Shown: piece after piece, positions 17,352-26,144 of the stretch | Layout of the letters: each line of letters opens with the position of its first letter | Position numbering within the stretch: position 1 is the first letter of the stretch | Source: Actinomycetes bacterium | GTDB taxonomy: Bacteria; Actinomycetota; Acidimicrobiia; Acidimicrobiales; Ilumatobacteraceae | Direction: 5' to 3' | Length of the DNA: 64,000 nt | Assembly (NCBI GenBank): GCA_029782355.1 | Contig: JAKOUY010000031.1 | Coordinates: 248,001 to 312,000 of the forward strand | The notes under the pieces: model-generated | Seen by the model: only the letters and a program-made list of their open reading frames with translations | The model's database searches: none | What the model was told of the DNA's origin: nothing | Translations under genes and position numbers: made by a program

Positions 17352-18439
17352 GAGCGAGCTCCGGTGGCGAGATGGGTGCCGAGGGCGGCGAGGTGCGAGC
17401 TGGCCGTGCCCAACGAGTTGGCCAGCTGGGTGGCCCACAGGAAGTAGCGATGGATGGGGTAGTCGATGTCGGCGCCGATCCCGCCGTGGAGGTGCTGGGC
17501 GGCCAGCGTGATCCGCTGGCCGCCCTCGGCCGCCCAGTACGCGGCGATCAGGCAGTCGGCCGTGGTGTCGTGGCCGTGCTCGCCACCGTCGGCCAGCCGC
17601 CACGCGGCGCTGTACACGCAGACGCGCAGCGCTTCGGCGGTGATGTAGGCGTCGGCGGCGCGGTGGGCGGCGCCCTGGAACGTGGCCAGCGGTCGCCCGA
17701 ACTGCTGGCGGCCGGCGAGGTAGGCCGCGGTCTGGGCGAGGGCGCCCTCGGCCAGACCGAGCACGGTGGCTGCCTGGCCGACCATCCACCACCGTCGCAG
17801 CCGGTCGAGCGCCGCGCCGTCGCCGACCCGGGCTGCAGCCGGCACCGCCACGTCGAGGTCGAGATGCGCCGCCGGCTGGCGGTCGGTCGTGCGGACCGGC
17901 TCGGCGCGCACCCCGTCGCCGGCCGGGACGGCGAACACGGCGACCTCGCCACCGGCCAGCGCCGGCACGAGGACGACCGCTGCCTGCTGACCGTACGGGA
18001 CCGACCGTCGCTCGCCGTGCAGCCGCCACCCGTCACCGGCCGGTTCGGCCGTCAGCGTCGGGCGACCGTCGTTGACGCCGGGCTCGGCCAGTGCGGCGGT
18101 GAGCACCGCGTCCCCGCTGATCGCCGCGGACACGTCGTGGCCAGCCGCCGCCAGCAGGGCGGCCGCGGCGATCGTGGGCAGCAGCGGGGCGGGGGCGACG
18201 TGGCGACCCTGGGCCTGGCACAGCAGGGCGAGCTCGACGGGCCCCATCCCGCTGCCCCCCGCCGACTCGGGCAGGCACAGCCCGAGCAGATCGGCGCCGG
18301 CCAGCTCGGCCCACAGCCGGCGGTCGAAGTCCCCGTCGGCCTCGGCGGCGCGGACCCGCTCGAGCGTGGTTTGCCCGGCCAGGATCTGCTCGGCCAGGTC
18401 GGCCACGGCCTGCTGGTGCTCGTCGAGGTCGAAGTTCAC
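17348..18439 (-). CDS. Acyl-CoA dehydrogenase, ChsE1/FadE28-like
   Basis: 363 residues, shorter than the usual 380-400. It has ACAD-type N-terminal helices (NFDLDEHQQAVADLAEQIL), ESAGGSGMGPVELALL and a C-terminal region with QQFGRPLATFQGAAH and HLHGGIGADIDYPIHRYF. The short length and HGGIG-type end fit the FadE28-like subunit of heterotetrameric steroid-side-chain dehydrogenases, which work as alpha2beta2 with a second subunit. No second subunit is encoded in this operon. Start is GTG 18439 from the GTGA overlap with chsH2. Confidence 0.8.
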   Translation of the reverse strand: MNFDLDEHQQAVADLAEQILAGQTTLERVRAAEADGDFDRRLWAELAGADLLGLCLPESAGGSGMGPVELALLCQAQGRHVAPAPLLPTIAAAALLAAAGHDVSAAISGDAVLTAALAEPGVNDGRPTLTAEPAGDGWRLHGERRSVPYGQQAAVVLVPALAGGEVAVFAVPAGDGVRAEPVRTTDRQPAAHLDLDVAVPAAARVGDGAALDRLRRWWMVGQAATVLGLAEGALAQTAAYLAGRQQFGRPLATFQGAAHRAADAYITAEALRVCVYSAAWRLADGGEHGHDTTADCLIAAYWAAEGGQRITLAAQHLHGGIGADIDYPIHRYFLWATQLANSLGTASSHLAALGTHLATGARS

Positions 18440-19407
18440 GAGTGCCCGCCGATCACGGCGAACGGCAGGCGGGTCGACTCGTCGACCGGGCGGACCTCGA
18501 TGGTCACCTCCTGGTCGATGCGCACGTCCCCCGGGTCCACGCCGGCGGTGTTCATGACCATGCGGATGCCCTCCTCGCCGGGCCCGGTGAGCTCGACGAG
18601 CGCCACCGGAAGCGGGTACTCGAAGCTCGGCACCTGCGGGTAGTGGACGACGACGAAGCTGTGGATCCGTCCCGTGCCGGCGGCCTCCACGGTGTCCCAC
18701 CGGGTCGAGGTGCAGGCCGGGCACATCGGTCCGGGCGGGTTGCGCAGCCGGCCGCACTCGGCGCAGCGCTGGATGAGCAGCTTGCCGGCATTGAGCGCCT
18801 CGAACCAGAAGGCGTTGTCGTGGGTCAGCGCCGGGCCCGGGCGGGGCGGTCGGGTGGCAGGCGCGACGGGCCGGGCCGCGGGACGGAAGCGGATGATCCG
18901 GAACAGCATCGAGCCGACCAGCTCGCCGTCGGCGTCGTAGTAGTCCTGGCGGGTGGTCACGAAGTGTCCGGTGCCGAGCGCCGTGGTCTTCTGCGGGCTG
19001 ATCGAATCGATCACCGTGCGCATCGTGATCCGGTCGCCGGGATGCAGGTAGCGGACGTAGGTCTGTTCGCAGTTGGTGGCCACCACGCTGGTGAACCCGC
19101 GGCTGAACAGCAGCTCGTTCATCTGCTCGTACGGGCTGTCGCCTCCCCGGCCGGGACCTTCGATCCCGGTCATCACCCAGGCCTGGAGCATCGTCGGCGG
19201 GGCGACCAGCCGGCCGTGCACCGACGCCGCTCCGGCCGCCTGGGAGACGTAGACCGGGTTGGTGTCGCCGAGCGTCTCCACCAGGTGGCGGATCATCGGA
19301 GCATTGACCTCGTCCGGCCCGGGCTTGGGGGGACCGATCTCCATGCCGACGAAGGACTGCAGCAGCTCGTCGAACTGGGCATCGCTGAGTTCGCCCGTGG
19401 CGGTCAT
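18436..19407 (-). CDS. chsH2: MaoC-like/DUF35 fusion protein, ChsH2-like
   Basis: 323 residues in two parts. Residues 1-175 are a hot-dog MaoC-like domain without the catalytic Asp/His pair. Residues 195-323 are DUF35: a zinc ribbon with Cys215, 218, 229 and 232 (CAECG...CPAC) and an OB-fold. The same architecture is seen in mycobacterial ChsH2, where the first half pairs with ChsH1 and the second binds Ltp2, channelling hydratase product to aldolase. It is the first gene of the operon, with GGAAGG about 11 nt before the ATG, and it faces a 19-bp operator-like repeat at 19462-19480. Confidence 0.85.
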   Translation of the reverse strand: MTATGELSDAQFDELLQSFVGMEIGPPKPGPDEVNAPMIRHLVETLGDTNPVYVSQAAGAASVHGRLVAPPTMLQAWVMTGIEGPGRGGDSPYEQMNELLFSRGFTSVVATNCEQTYVRYLHPGDRITMRTVIDSISPQKTTALGTGHFVTTRQDYYDADGELVGSMLFRIIRFRPAARPVAPATRPPRPGPALTHDNAFWFEALNAGKLLIQRCAECGRLRNPPGPMCPACTSTRWDTVEAAGTGRIHSFVVVHYPQVPSFEYPLPVALVELTGPGEEGIRMVMNTAGVDPGDVRIDQEVTIEVRPVDESTRLPFAVIGGHS

Positions 19408-19461
19408 GTCGGTGCGGATCCTTCCTCGGCGGGCAGGCGGCTACATTGCTCCCGGAACGAT

Positions 19462-19480
19462 TTCTGAAAGTGTGTCAGAT
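19462..19480. promoter_or_regulatory. Operator-like inverted repeat, site 1 of 4
   Basis: TTCTGAA-agtgt-GTCAGAT: 7-5-7 layout like the sites at 22389, 36602 and 45546, with two changes in the left arm. It lies between the divergent chsH2 operon and the SnoaL-like gene, so one regulator could control both. Confidence 0.6.
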
Positions 19481-19521
19481 TCCACCCTGCCGAGGGGAAG
19501 TCGCGAGGAGGTGCGGACGCG

Positions 19522-20049
19522 GTGAACGAACTGGCCACGACCGACCCGCTGGCCTACCTGCTGGCCTGCGAGCAGATCCGCCAGCTGGCCAGCCGCTACG
19601 CGGTCGCGTTGAACCATCGCGACCTCGAGGCCCTCGTCGCCCTGTTCGTCGAGGACGTTCGGGTCGGTCGCCACGGCTCGGGCCGCGAGGCGTTGCGCGG
19701 GGACTTCGCCGCCCAACTGGAACCCCTCGGGCGGACCGTCCTGCAGGTGACCAACCAGGTCATCGACGTGACCGATGCCCGGCGAGCGACGGGCATCGTC
19801 GGGACTCGTGGGGAGATCGAGCTGGACGGCCAGTGGGTGGTCCAGGTCATCGAGTACCACGACCAGTACGAGTGCCGCGACGGCCAGTGGCTGTTCGTTC
19901 GCCGCCGGCACCGGTTGTGGTACGGCGCCCCGTTCGACGTCTCGCCCATCGGCCTGCCGCCGGCGAACTGGCCGGCCAGCGCGGTGGGGACCGGCGATCT
20001 ACCCGACGCCCTCGATTCCTGGAGGGCCTGGACGAGGAGGACCTCGTGA
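19522..20049 (+). CDS. SnoaL/NTF2-like fold protein
   Basis: 175 residues. The N-terminal part CEQIRQLASRYAVALNHRDLEALVALFVEDVRVG is typical of the SnoaL_4 class in the NTF2 superfamily, a cone-shaped fold used by isomerases, dehydratases and hydroxylase subunits. Catalytic residues cannot be assigned. GTG 19522 has GAGGAGG upstream at a slightly long spacing. Its stop overlaps the start of the F420 oxidoreductase (GTGA), and it is divergent from chsH2 with a shared operator. Confidence 0.78.
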   Translation: MNELATTDPLAYLLACEQIRQLASRYAVALNHRDLEALVALFVEDVRVGRHGSGREALRGDFAAQLEPLGRTVLQVTNQVIDVTDARRATGIVGTRGEIELDGQWVVQVIEYHDQYECRDGQWLFVRRRHRLWYGAPFDVSPIGLPPANWPASAVGTGDLPDALDSWRAWTRRTS

Positions 20050-20930
20050 AGTTCTGGTGTGCATCGGCCTTCATCGGCACGACCGAGTTGGTCGGTCTCG
20101 CCCGGCAGCTCGACGAGCACGGCTACCACGGTCTGATGGTCAGCGACCACCTGATGTACCCCCGCCAGCTCGGCTCGCGCTACCCGTACTCGCCGCACCC
20201 CGACGGCCGGCCGATCTGGGAGCCGGAGACCGAGTGGCCCGAGGCCTGGGTGGCGATCGGGGCGATGTCGGCGGTGACCACCCGGTTGCACTTCGGGACC
20301 AACGTGTACATCACCGCGATGCGCCCGCTGCTGACCATGGCCAAGGAGATCGCCACTGCGGCGGTGATCTCCGGCGGCCGGGTGACCCTCGGGGCCGGTG
20401 CCGGATGGATGCGCGAGGAGTTCGAGATCCAGGGCCAGGACTTCGACACCCGTGGCCGGCGGTTCAGCGAGCAGATCCAGGCCCTGCGCGCCCTGTGGCA
20501 GCCGGGGTGGGTGTCCTTCGACGGCGAGTTCTACCAGGTGCCCGAGGTGCGCATCGGCCCGACCCCGCCCGGACCGATCCCCGTGCTGGTCGGTGGGCAG
20601 ACCGACGCGGCGATGCGCCGCGCCGCCCGCCTGGGTGACGGGTGGATCGGCACGCAGTACACGTGGGATCAGGCGGTGGAGGTGGTCGGGCGGTTGCGCC
20701 GGTTCCTCGACGCCGAAGGCCGTGACCCGGCCGGCTTCGAGATCGTCATGGCGCTCTACGCCGCGCCCAGCGTCGAGCTGTTCCAGCGGGCCGAGGCGGA
20801 GCTGGGCGTGACCGGTGTGGTCTGCATGCCGTGGGCGATGCGCCAGTTCGCCGGTGAGGCGCGCACTCCGACGATGATGGCCGAGGAGATCGCCCGATTC
20901 GCCGAGTCGATCGTCGCCCATTGTTCGTAG
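20046..20930 (+). CDS. LLM-class (luciferase-like) F420-dependent oxidoreductase
   Basis: 294 residues, TIM-barrel. Family marks include VSDHLMYP near the N-terminus, the LHFGTNVYITAMRPLLTMAKE barrel segment, RVTLGAGAGWMREEFEIQG and IPVLVGGQTDAAMRRAARLGDGWI. Actinobacterial proteins of this type use F420 rather than FMN; other F420-linked genes in the window support that. Start GTG 20046 by overlap with the upstream stop, with GAGGAGG ahead of it. The substrate is unknown, but linkage to the chs/ltp2 operon through a shared operator suggests reduction of a ring or acyl-CoA intermediate. Confidence 0.85.
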   Translation: MKFWCASAFIGTTELVGLARQLDEHGYHGLMVSDHLMYPRQLGSRYPYSPHPDGRPIWEPETEWPEAWVAIGAMSAVTTRLHFGTNVYITAMRPLLTMAKEIATAAVISGGRVTLGAGAGWMREEFEIQGQDFDTRGRRFSEQIQALRALWQPGWVSFDGEFYQVPEVRIGPTPPGPIPVLVGGQTDAAMRRAARLGDGWIGTQYTWDQAVEVVGRLRRFLDAEGRDPAGFEIVMALYAAPSVELFQRAEAELGVTGVVCMPWAMRQFAGEARTPTMMAEEIARFAESIVAHCS

Positions 20931-20947
20931 CGGGCTTGCCGGCCCGC
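20930..20947 (+). terminator. Hairpin after the SnoaL-F420 oxidoreductase operon
   Basis: GCGGGC (20930-20935), loop TTGCCG, GCCCGC (20942-20947), directly after the stop codon. No T-run. Confidence 0.4.
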
Positions 20948-20955
20948 CGTCCGCG

Positions 20956-20985
20956 GTGACTGCGCCGAGAGGGCGCTGCTACGGT
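20956..20985 (+). promoter_or_regulatory. Candidate promoter of the first Liv-type binding protein
   Basis: A weak -35 GTGACT (20956-20961), 18-bp spacer and -10 TACGGT (20980-20985). Unlike most promoters here it is followed by about 50 nt of leader with a GGGGGAG ribosome site before ATG 21039. None of the 19-bp operators is present. Confidence 0.4.
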
Positions 20986-21038
20986 CGCCGGCGAGGCGGG
21001 GTCAGGGGGCGTCGCCCGGAGCGAACCTTGGGGGAGCG

Positions 21039-22370
21039 ATGCGCGTTCGACGGATGGCTGCAGTGGTGGGCACGACCCTGGCGCTCGGATTCGGCGCCAC
21101 CGCCAGCGCGACCACCCCGCCGACCAGCGCGGGCACGACCGCGGGCGCTGCCGGCCCCGGCGACTTCGGCGACCTGAAGGCCGTGTGCGGCCCCGGCGAC
21201 GCCAAGGGAGCCACGGCCCAAGGGGTGACCGACACGGAGATCACGGTGGGAACGATGTCCGATCCGGGCAACACCATCGTGCCCGGGCTGAACCAGGAGC
21301 TGTTCGACGCCGCCGACGCCTTCGTCGGCTGGTGCAACGACGCCGGCGGCATCAACGGTCGCAAGCTCAAGCTGAACAAGCACGACGCCAAGCTGTTCGA
21401 GGCCGGGCCACGGATGGTCGAGGCCTGCCAGACCGATTTCATGCTGGTCGGTGCCGGCATCGTCTTCGACGACGCCGCCAACCAGCCACGGATGGACTGT
21501 GGATTGTCGGAGATCGCCGGCTACGCGGTGTCGGAGACGGCCGGGCAGTCGGACAACCTGCTGATCGGCATGACCACCTCGATCAAGGTCTCGGCGATGG
21601 AGCCGATCTTCAAGGCGATCGCCGCTCAGGATCCGGCGGCCAAGGCCAGCCTGGCCATCTGGAACCTGGCCACCAACTCGGTGCTGCCCGTGGGCAAGCG
21701 GGACATGGCCGGGGCGATCCGCCAGGGGTACAGCCCCACCGTGTACGAGGAGATCCCGACCGCGGTGGACAACTGGCGGCCCTACGCCGAGAAGCTGAAG
21801 GAGAAGAACGTCCAGGTGCTGTACGTCGCCGGCACGCCCGAGAACCTCGTGGCGGCCATGCGGACGATGAACGACGTCGGCTACTTCCCGAAGTACATCA
21901 CCGTCTCCACCAACTACTACAACCCCAAGCTGGTGGCCGAGGGCGGTGACCTGCTGGACAAGACCCACATCGTGCTGATCGGCAACTTCCCTCCGTTCGA
22001 GCAGGCCGACCAGTTCCCGGCACTCGCCACGTACATCGCCAACCTCCAGCACTACGTCAGCGGCGCCGAGCCCAAGGCCCTCGGTGTCAACGCCACCTCC
22101 GCCTGGCTGGCGTTCGCGGTGTCCGCCAAGCAGTGCGGCAGCGAGCTGACCCGCGAGTGCGTGATGAAGAACGCCGCGGCGCTGACCAACTGGACCGGTG
22201 GTGGGCTGCACCCGGCGCGACCGATCGCCAACCTCACCGGACCCGGCCCGAAGTGCCTGTACACGCTCACCGCGACCAGCAAGGGCTTCGCCGTCGATCC
22301 CCTGATCACGCCCAACGAGGGCATCTACTACTGCGCCGACGACAACTTCCCGCAACTGCCGAACACGTGA
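21039..22370 (+). CDS. ABC transporter substrate-binding protein, LivK-like (copy 1)
   Basis: 443 residues. Signal peptide of about 24 residues ends ATASA, followed by a Thr/Ala/Gly linker. The periplasmic-binding fold (Peripla_BP_6) shows QGVTDTEITVGTMSDPGNTIVPGLNQELFDAADAFVGWCNDAGG and GFAVDPLITPNEGIYYCADD. It presents a substrate to the LivHM permease encoded downstream. Liv-type importers in actinomycetes carry amino acids but also aromatic and steroid-like acids. It is a tandem paralogue of the next gene; most segments align directly, including eight or so shared cysteines. Confidence 0.87.
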   Translation: MRVRRMAAVVGTTLALGFGATASATTPPTSAGTTAGAAGPGDFGDLKAVCGPGDAKGATAQGVTDTEITVGTMSDPGNTIVPGLNQELFDAADAFVGWCNDAGGINGRKLKLNKHDAKLFEAGPRMVEACQTDFMLVGAGIVFDDAANQPRMDCGLSEIAGYAVSETAGQSDNLLIGMTTSIKVSAMEPIFKAIAAQDPAAKASLAIWNLATNSVLPVGKRDMAGAIRQGYSPTVYEEIPTAVDNWRPYAEKLKEKNVQVLYVAGTPENLVAAMRTMNDVGYFPKYITVSTNYYNPKLVAEGGDLLDKTHIVLIGNFPPFEQADQFPALATYIANLQHYVSGAEPKALGVNATSAWLAFAVSAKQCGSELTRECVMKNAAALTNWTGGGLHPARPIANLTGPGPKCLYTLTATSKGFAVDPLITPNEGIYYCADDNFPQLPNT

Positions 22371-22382
22371 GGGCTGCACCGG

Positions 22383-22412
22383 TTGAACATCTGACGACGA
22401 GTCAGATACTGT
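22383..22412 (+). promoter_or_regulatory. Promoter with operator site 2 filling the spacer
   Basis: -35 TTGAAC (22383-22388), then 18 bp, then -10 TACTGT (22407-22412). The spacer plus the first base of the -10 is exactly the perfect inverted repeat ATCTGAC-gacga-GTCAGAT (22389-22407). A bound regulator would block RNA polymerase. This promoter drives the second binding protein and probably the permease and ATPase genes. Confidence 0.75.
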
Positions 22413-22504
22413 CGGCCGCGGGGTCGGTGTGCCATTCGGCACGTCCGAATTCATCGGGGTGCCAGTCCGGGCACGTCCGTCACTACGTCCTGGGAGGTAC
22501 CTGA

Positions 22505-23869
22505 GTGAGATCACGATCAACCGGCCGCCGGCTGCTGGCCGCGGCATGTGTCATCGGTCTGGGAGCCGGGGTGGCCGGCACGGCATCGGCCAGTTCGTCC
22601 AGCACTCCCGGGACCACGGCCGGCACGGCCGCCACCGGATCGGCCGCGGCCGGTCCCGGCGACTTCGGCGACCTCAAGGGCGTGTGTGGTCCCGGTGACG
22701 CCAAGGGCAGCACCGAGCAGGGCGTCACCGACACCGAGATCGTCGTCGGCACCTCCTCGGATCCGGGCAACACCGTGGCGCCGGGTCTCAACCAGGAGAT
22801 CTTCGACGCCGCCGACGCCTTCGTCGGTTGGTGCAACGACGCCGGCGGCATCGCCGGCCGCAAGATCAAGCTGAACAAGCGCGACGCCAAGCTGTTCGAG
22901 GCCGGGCCGCGCATGGTCGAGGCCTGCCAGACCGACTTCATGCAGGTCGGCATCGGCATGGCGCTGGACAACACCGCCGTCGAGCCGCGCAAGGCCTGCG
23001 GCATGCCGCAGATCGCCGCCTACACGGTCTCCCAGGAGGCCGGGCGCTCGGACGGCTCGATCGAGTCGATCACCAACAGCGACACCACCTCGCACCTCGG
23101 ACCGATCCTGCGCCATCTGGCGGCCAAGGACGCCACGGCCAAGGACTCGCTGGCGCTGTGGAACAACAACTTCGCCTCGGTGACCCCGACCGGCAACCGG
23201 ACGAAGAAGGCCGCCGAGCTGGCCGGCTACCAGGTCAAGGTCTACGAGGAGCTGCCCACGGCCGTCGACAACTGGCGTCCGTACGTCGAGAAGCTGAAGG
23301 AGCAGAACGTCCAGGTGCTCATCGACTACCACTCGGCCGAGACGTTGGTGGCGGCGATGAAGACGATGAACGACGTCGGCTACTTCCCGAAGTACATGGT
23401 GCTCGAGGGCAACTTCTACAACGACAAGATGATCAAGGAGGCCGGCGACCTGATCGGCAAGTCGACGATCCTGGTCAACGCGATGATGTGGCCGTTCGAG
23501 GACGCCAAGGACAACCCGGCGACCCAGCAGTTCATCGACATCCTGAAGAAGTACGTGCCGGATGCCACCCCGAAGTCGCTCGGTGTCAACGCCTTCTCCG
23601 CCTGGCTGCTGTTCGCCCAGAGCGCGCGTGACTGCGGTTCCGATCTGACCCGCAAGTGCGTGATGGAGAAGGCCGGGGCGGCCAAGGACTGGACGGGCGG
23701 TGGGTTGCACGTCAAGGTCCTCCCCGGGCCGACGACCTCGCGGAACAGCGACTGCTTCTCGATCCTCCAGGCGACGGCGCAGGGCTTCGCGGTGGCCACC
23801 GACTACGTGCAGCCGAACGACAAGATCTACAACTGCGATCCGTCGAACAGCGAGCCACTGCCCAGCTGA
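22505..23869 (+). CDS. ABC transporter substrate-binding protein, LivK-like (copy 2)
   Basis: 454 residues. Signal peptide MRSRSTGRRLLAAACVIGLG with probable cleavage after GTASA, then a Ser/Thr/Ala linker. Same fold and many identical stretches as copy 1 (GDFGDLK.VCGPGDAKG, DAADAFVGWCNDAGGI, KLFEAGPRMVEACQTDFM). The middle region, residues about 150-240, differs more and may carry the specificity difference. GTG 22505 follows a GGGAGG ribosome site. It has a private regulated promoter, and a strong hairpin separates it from the permease. Confidence 0.87.
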   Translation: MRSRSTGRRLLAAACVIGLGAGVAGTASASSSSTPGTTAGTAATGSAAAGPGDFGDLKGVCGPGDAKGSTEQGVTDTEIVVGTSSDPGNTVAPGLNQEIFDAADAFVGWCNDAGGIAGRKIKLNKRDAKLFEAGPRMVEACQTDFMQVGIGMALDNTAVEPRKACGMPQIAAYTVSQEAGRSDGSIESITNSDTTSHLGPILRHLAAKDATAKDSLALWNNNFASVTPTGNRTKKAAELAGYQVKVYEELPTAVDNWRPYVEKLKEQNVQVLIDYHSAETLVAAMKTMNDVGYFPKYMVLEGNFYNDKMIKEAGDLIGKSTILVNAMMWPFEDAKDNPATQQFIDILKKYVPDATPKSLGVNAFSAWLLFAQSARDCGSDLTRKCVMEKAGAAKDWTGGGLHVKVLPGPTTSRNSDCFSILQATAQGFAVATDYVQPNDKIYNCDPSNSEPLPS

Positions 23870-23877
23870 CCTGACCG

Positions 23878-23908
23878 GTCGGGGTGGGGCGGCGGGCCCC
23901 ACCCCGAC
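23878..23908 (+). terminator. Strong hairpin between binding protein 2 and the permease
   Basis: GTCGGGGTGGGGC (23878-23890), loop GGCGG, GCCCCACCCCGAC (23896-23908): a perfect 13-bp stem. There is no T-run. In the middle of an operon it may act as a partial terminator or 3' mRNA protector, allowing more binding protein than permease. Confidence 0.6.
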
Positions 23909-23948
23909 ATCTCCCTGACCGTCATCGATCGGAGCGCGCGGCCTTTCC

Positions 23949-26144
23949 ATGCAACTGCTGTGGACCTACATCGTCAGTGGCCTGACCACGGCGGCGATCT
24001 ACGCCATCGCCGCCACCGGGTTGGTCCTGACCTACACGACGACGGGCGTGTTCAACTTCGCCCACGGCGGCGTCGGCATGATGGCGGCGTTCACCTACTG
24101 GCAGATGCGCTTCGGGTGGCACTGGCCGGCGCCCGTCGCCCTGGTCCTGGTGCTGTTCGTGCTGGCCCCCCTGTTCGGGGCGCTGCTCGAGCTGGTGATG
24201 ATGCGCCGGCTCGACGGCACCAGTGACACCACCAAGCTAGTGGTCACCCTGGCGCTGATGTTGGCCACCATCGGCGCGGCCACCTGGATCTGGAACCCCA
24301 ACGAGGCCCGACCGATCCGCAAGTTCTGGGAGAACTCGGTGGTCACCGTGTTCGGCGTGCGCCTGCCCTGGCACCAGGTCATCGCCCTGATCTTGGCCGC
24401 GGTGGTGGCGGTGGCGCTGCGCCTGCTGCTCACCCGCGTTCGCCTCGGTGTGGCCATGCGCGCCTGCGTGGACGATCGGGCCCTGGCATCCCTGAACGGC
24501 GCCCGCCAGAGCCGGGTGGCGATGGCGTCGTGGGCCATCGGCACGTCGCTCGCCGCCCTGGCCGGCATCCTCATCGCCCCCACCCTGAACCTCTCCCAGC
24601 TGCCCCTCACCCTGCTGATCATCAACGCCTACGCCGCGGCCATGATCGGCCGGCTGCGCAGCCTGCCGATGACCTTCGTCGGGGCGATCATCCTCGGCGT
24701 GTCCACCGATCTGCTGAAGGGATACGCCGACCGGATCAGCTCGTGGACCTCGATCGACTCCAAGTTCCTGTCCGGCTTCTACCAGTCGTGGCCCATCGTC
24801 GTGCTGTTCCTGGTGCTGCTGCTCCTGCCGCAGAACCGTCTGCGCAGCCACACCGCCACCCGCAACCGGGAGTACATCGTCAAACCGACCTGGCCGGGCA
24901 CCGGGTTGTTCGTCGGCATCATCGTCGGCGGGGCGATCATGCTCAGCTACGTGCTCCCCAAGGCCGACCTGTTCAGCCTCAACAAGATGTGGGGGCTCGG
25001 CATCATCGGGCTGTCGATGATCCCGCTGGTCGGGTACTCCGGGCACATCTCGCTGTGCCAGCTCAGCCTGGCCGGCGTCGGCATGGTCGTCATGCATCAC
25101 ATGGGGGCCCACGGCAACCCGATCGCCCTGGTGTGGGCGGCCGTCGTGGCCGGCATCGTCGGGTTCATCGTCGCCCTCCCGTCGCTGCGGCTGTCGGGCA
25201 TCTACCTGGCACTGTCGACTGCGGCGTTCGCCGTGCTGATGGACCGCTGGATCTTCGTCCTGCCGAAGTGGAAGTTGTTCGGCTACAGCTTCGATCTGTT
25301 CAACGGCGGCAACCTGAACATCGTCAAGACCCGCTTGTTCGGCATGCGCCTCACCGGGTACCGATCGTTCTTCGTCTTCGCCTCGGTGGCCTTCGCCCTG
25401 GTCGTGATGGTCGTGGTGCTGATCCGTCGCAGCACCTACGGCCAGCGGCTGATCGCCCTGAAGGACAGCCCGGCGGCATGCGCCACGCTGTGCATGAACC
25501 CGAAGATCACCCGTCTGTCGGTGTTCACCATCTCGGCGGCGATCGCCGGGTTCGGCGGGGCGATCTACGGCCAGGCCATGCAGTCGGTGACCCCGCAGTC
25601 GCTCGACTTCGTGGCCGGTCTCTCGATCCTCATGGTCATGGTCATCGGCGGTCTGACGTCACCCGGTGCCGCGCTGTTCATGGGCATGTTCCTCGGCTCG
25701 CCGTTCGTCGCCAACGTGGCCGGCAAGGTGGTGCCGTCGTTCAGCCAGCTGCAGACGGTCCTCGTCGGTCTGGTGGGCATCGGGCTGGGGAAGAACCCGA
25801 ACGGGTTCATCCCCAGCGACATTCGCCCCAACTGGAACATCTTCCTGAAGCATCGTGCGGCGCTGGGCGCCGTGCTGGTGGCCTTCGTCGGCCTGTGGAT
25901 CCTGCGCCGGGCCGACGTGTTCGACAACTGGGTGTTCGCCTGGTGCTGCCTCGGCCTGCTGGCCCTGGCCCCGGTGGTCCTGCGGATCATCACCAAGGAG
26001 CCCTTCCCGCCGCGCCGGGAGCCGGGCGCCGAGGTCCCCAAGCTCAGTGTGCCGGTCGACCAGCTCGGCCTGACCGGTCCGGTGTCCGACGAGGACGCCC
26101 GGACCCTCGACCAGATGCTGGCCCTCCCGTCGGTGAGCGGCTGA
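23949..26144 (+). CDS. Fused LivH-LivM branched-chain-type ABC permease
   Basis: 731 residues, about twice a normal permease. Residues 1-300 are LivH-like (TYIVSGLTTAAIYAIAATGLVL, VFNFAHGGVGMM). Residues about 335-660 are LivM-like (GYSGHISLCQLSLAGVG, FTISAAIAGFGGAIYG, GLTSPGAALFMGMF). A hydrophobic tail with two more helices and a soluble C-terminal end follows. Such fusions occur in actinobacterial Liv systems for hydrophobic acids. It forms the whole channel with the two ATPases downstream, with which it is translationally coupled (TGATG). Confidence 0.9.
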   Translation: MQLLWTYIVSGLTTAAIYAIAATGLVLTYTTTGVFNFAHGGVGMMAAFTYWQMRFGWHWPAPVALVLVLFVLAPLFGALLELVMMRRLDGTSDTTKLVVTLALMLATIGAATWIWNPNEARPIRKFWENSVVTVFGVRLPWHQVIALILAAVVAVALRLLLTRVRLGVAMRACVDDRALASLNGARQSRVAMASWAIGTSLAALAGILIAPTLNLSQLPLTLLIINAYAAAMIGRLRSLPMTFVGAIILGVSTDLLKGYADRISSWTSIDSKFLSGFYQSWPIVVLFLVLLLLPQNRLRSHTATRNREYIVKPTWPGTGLFVGIIVGGAIMLSYVLPKADLFSLNKMWGLGIIGLSMIPLVGYSGHISLCQLSLAGVGMVVMHHMGAHGNPIALVWAAVVAGIVGFIVALPSLRLSGIYLALSTAAFAVLMDRWIFVLPKWKLFGYSFDLFNGGNLNIVKTRLFGMRLTGYRSFFVFASVAFALVVMVVVLIRRSTYGQRLIALKDSPAACATLCMNPKITRLSVFTISAAIAGFGGAIYGQAMQSVTPQSLDFVAGLSILMVMVIGGLTSPGAALFMGMFLGSPFVANVAGKVVPSFSQLQTVLVGLVGIGLGKNPNGFIPSDIRPNWNIFLKHRAALGAVLVAFVGLWILRRADVFDNWVFAWCCLGLLALAPVVLRIITKEPFPPRREPGAEVPKLSVPVDQLGLTGPVSDEDARTLDQMLALPSVSG

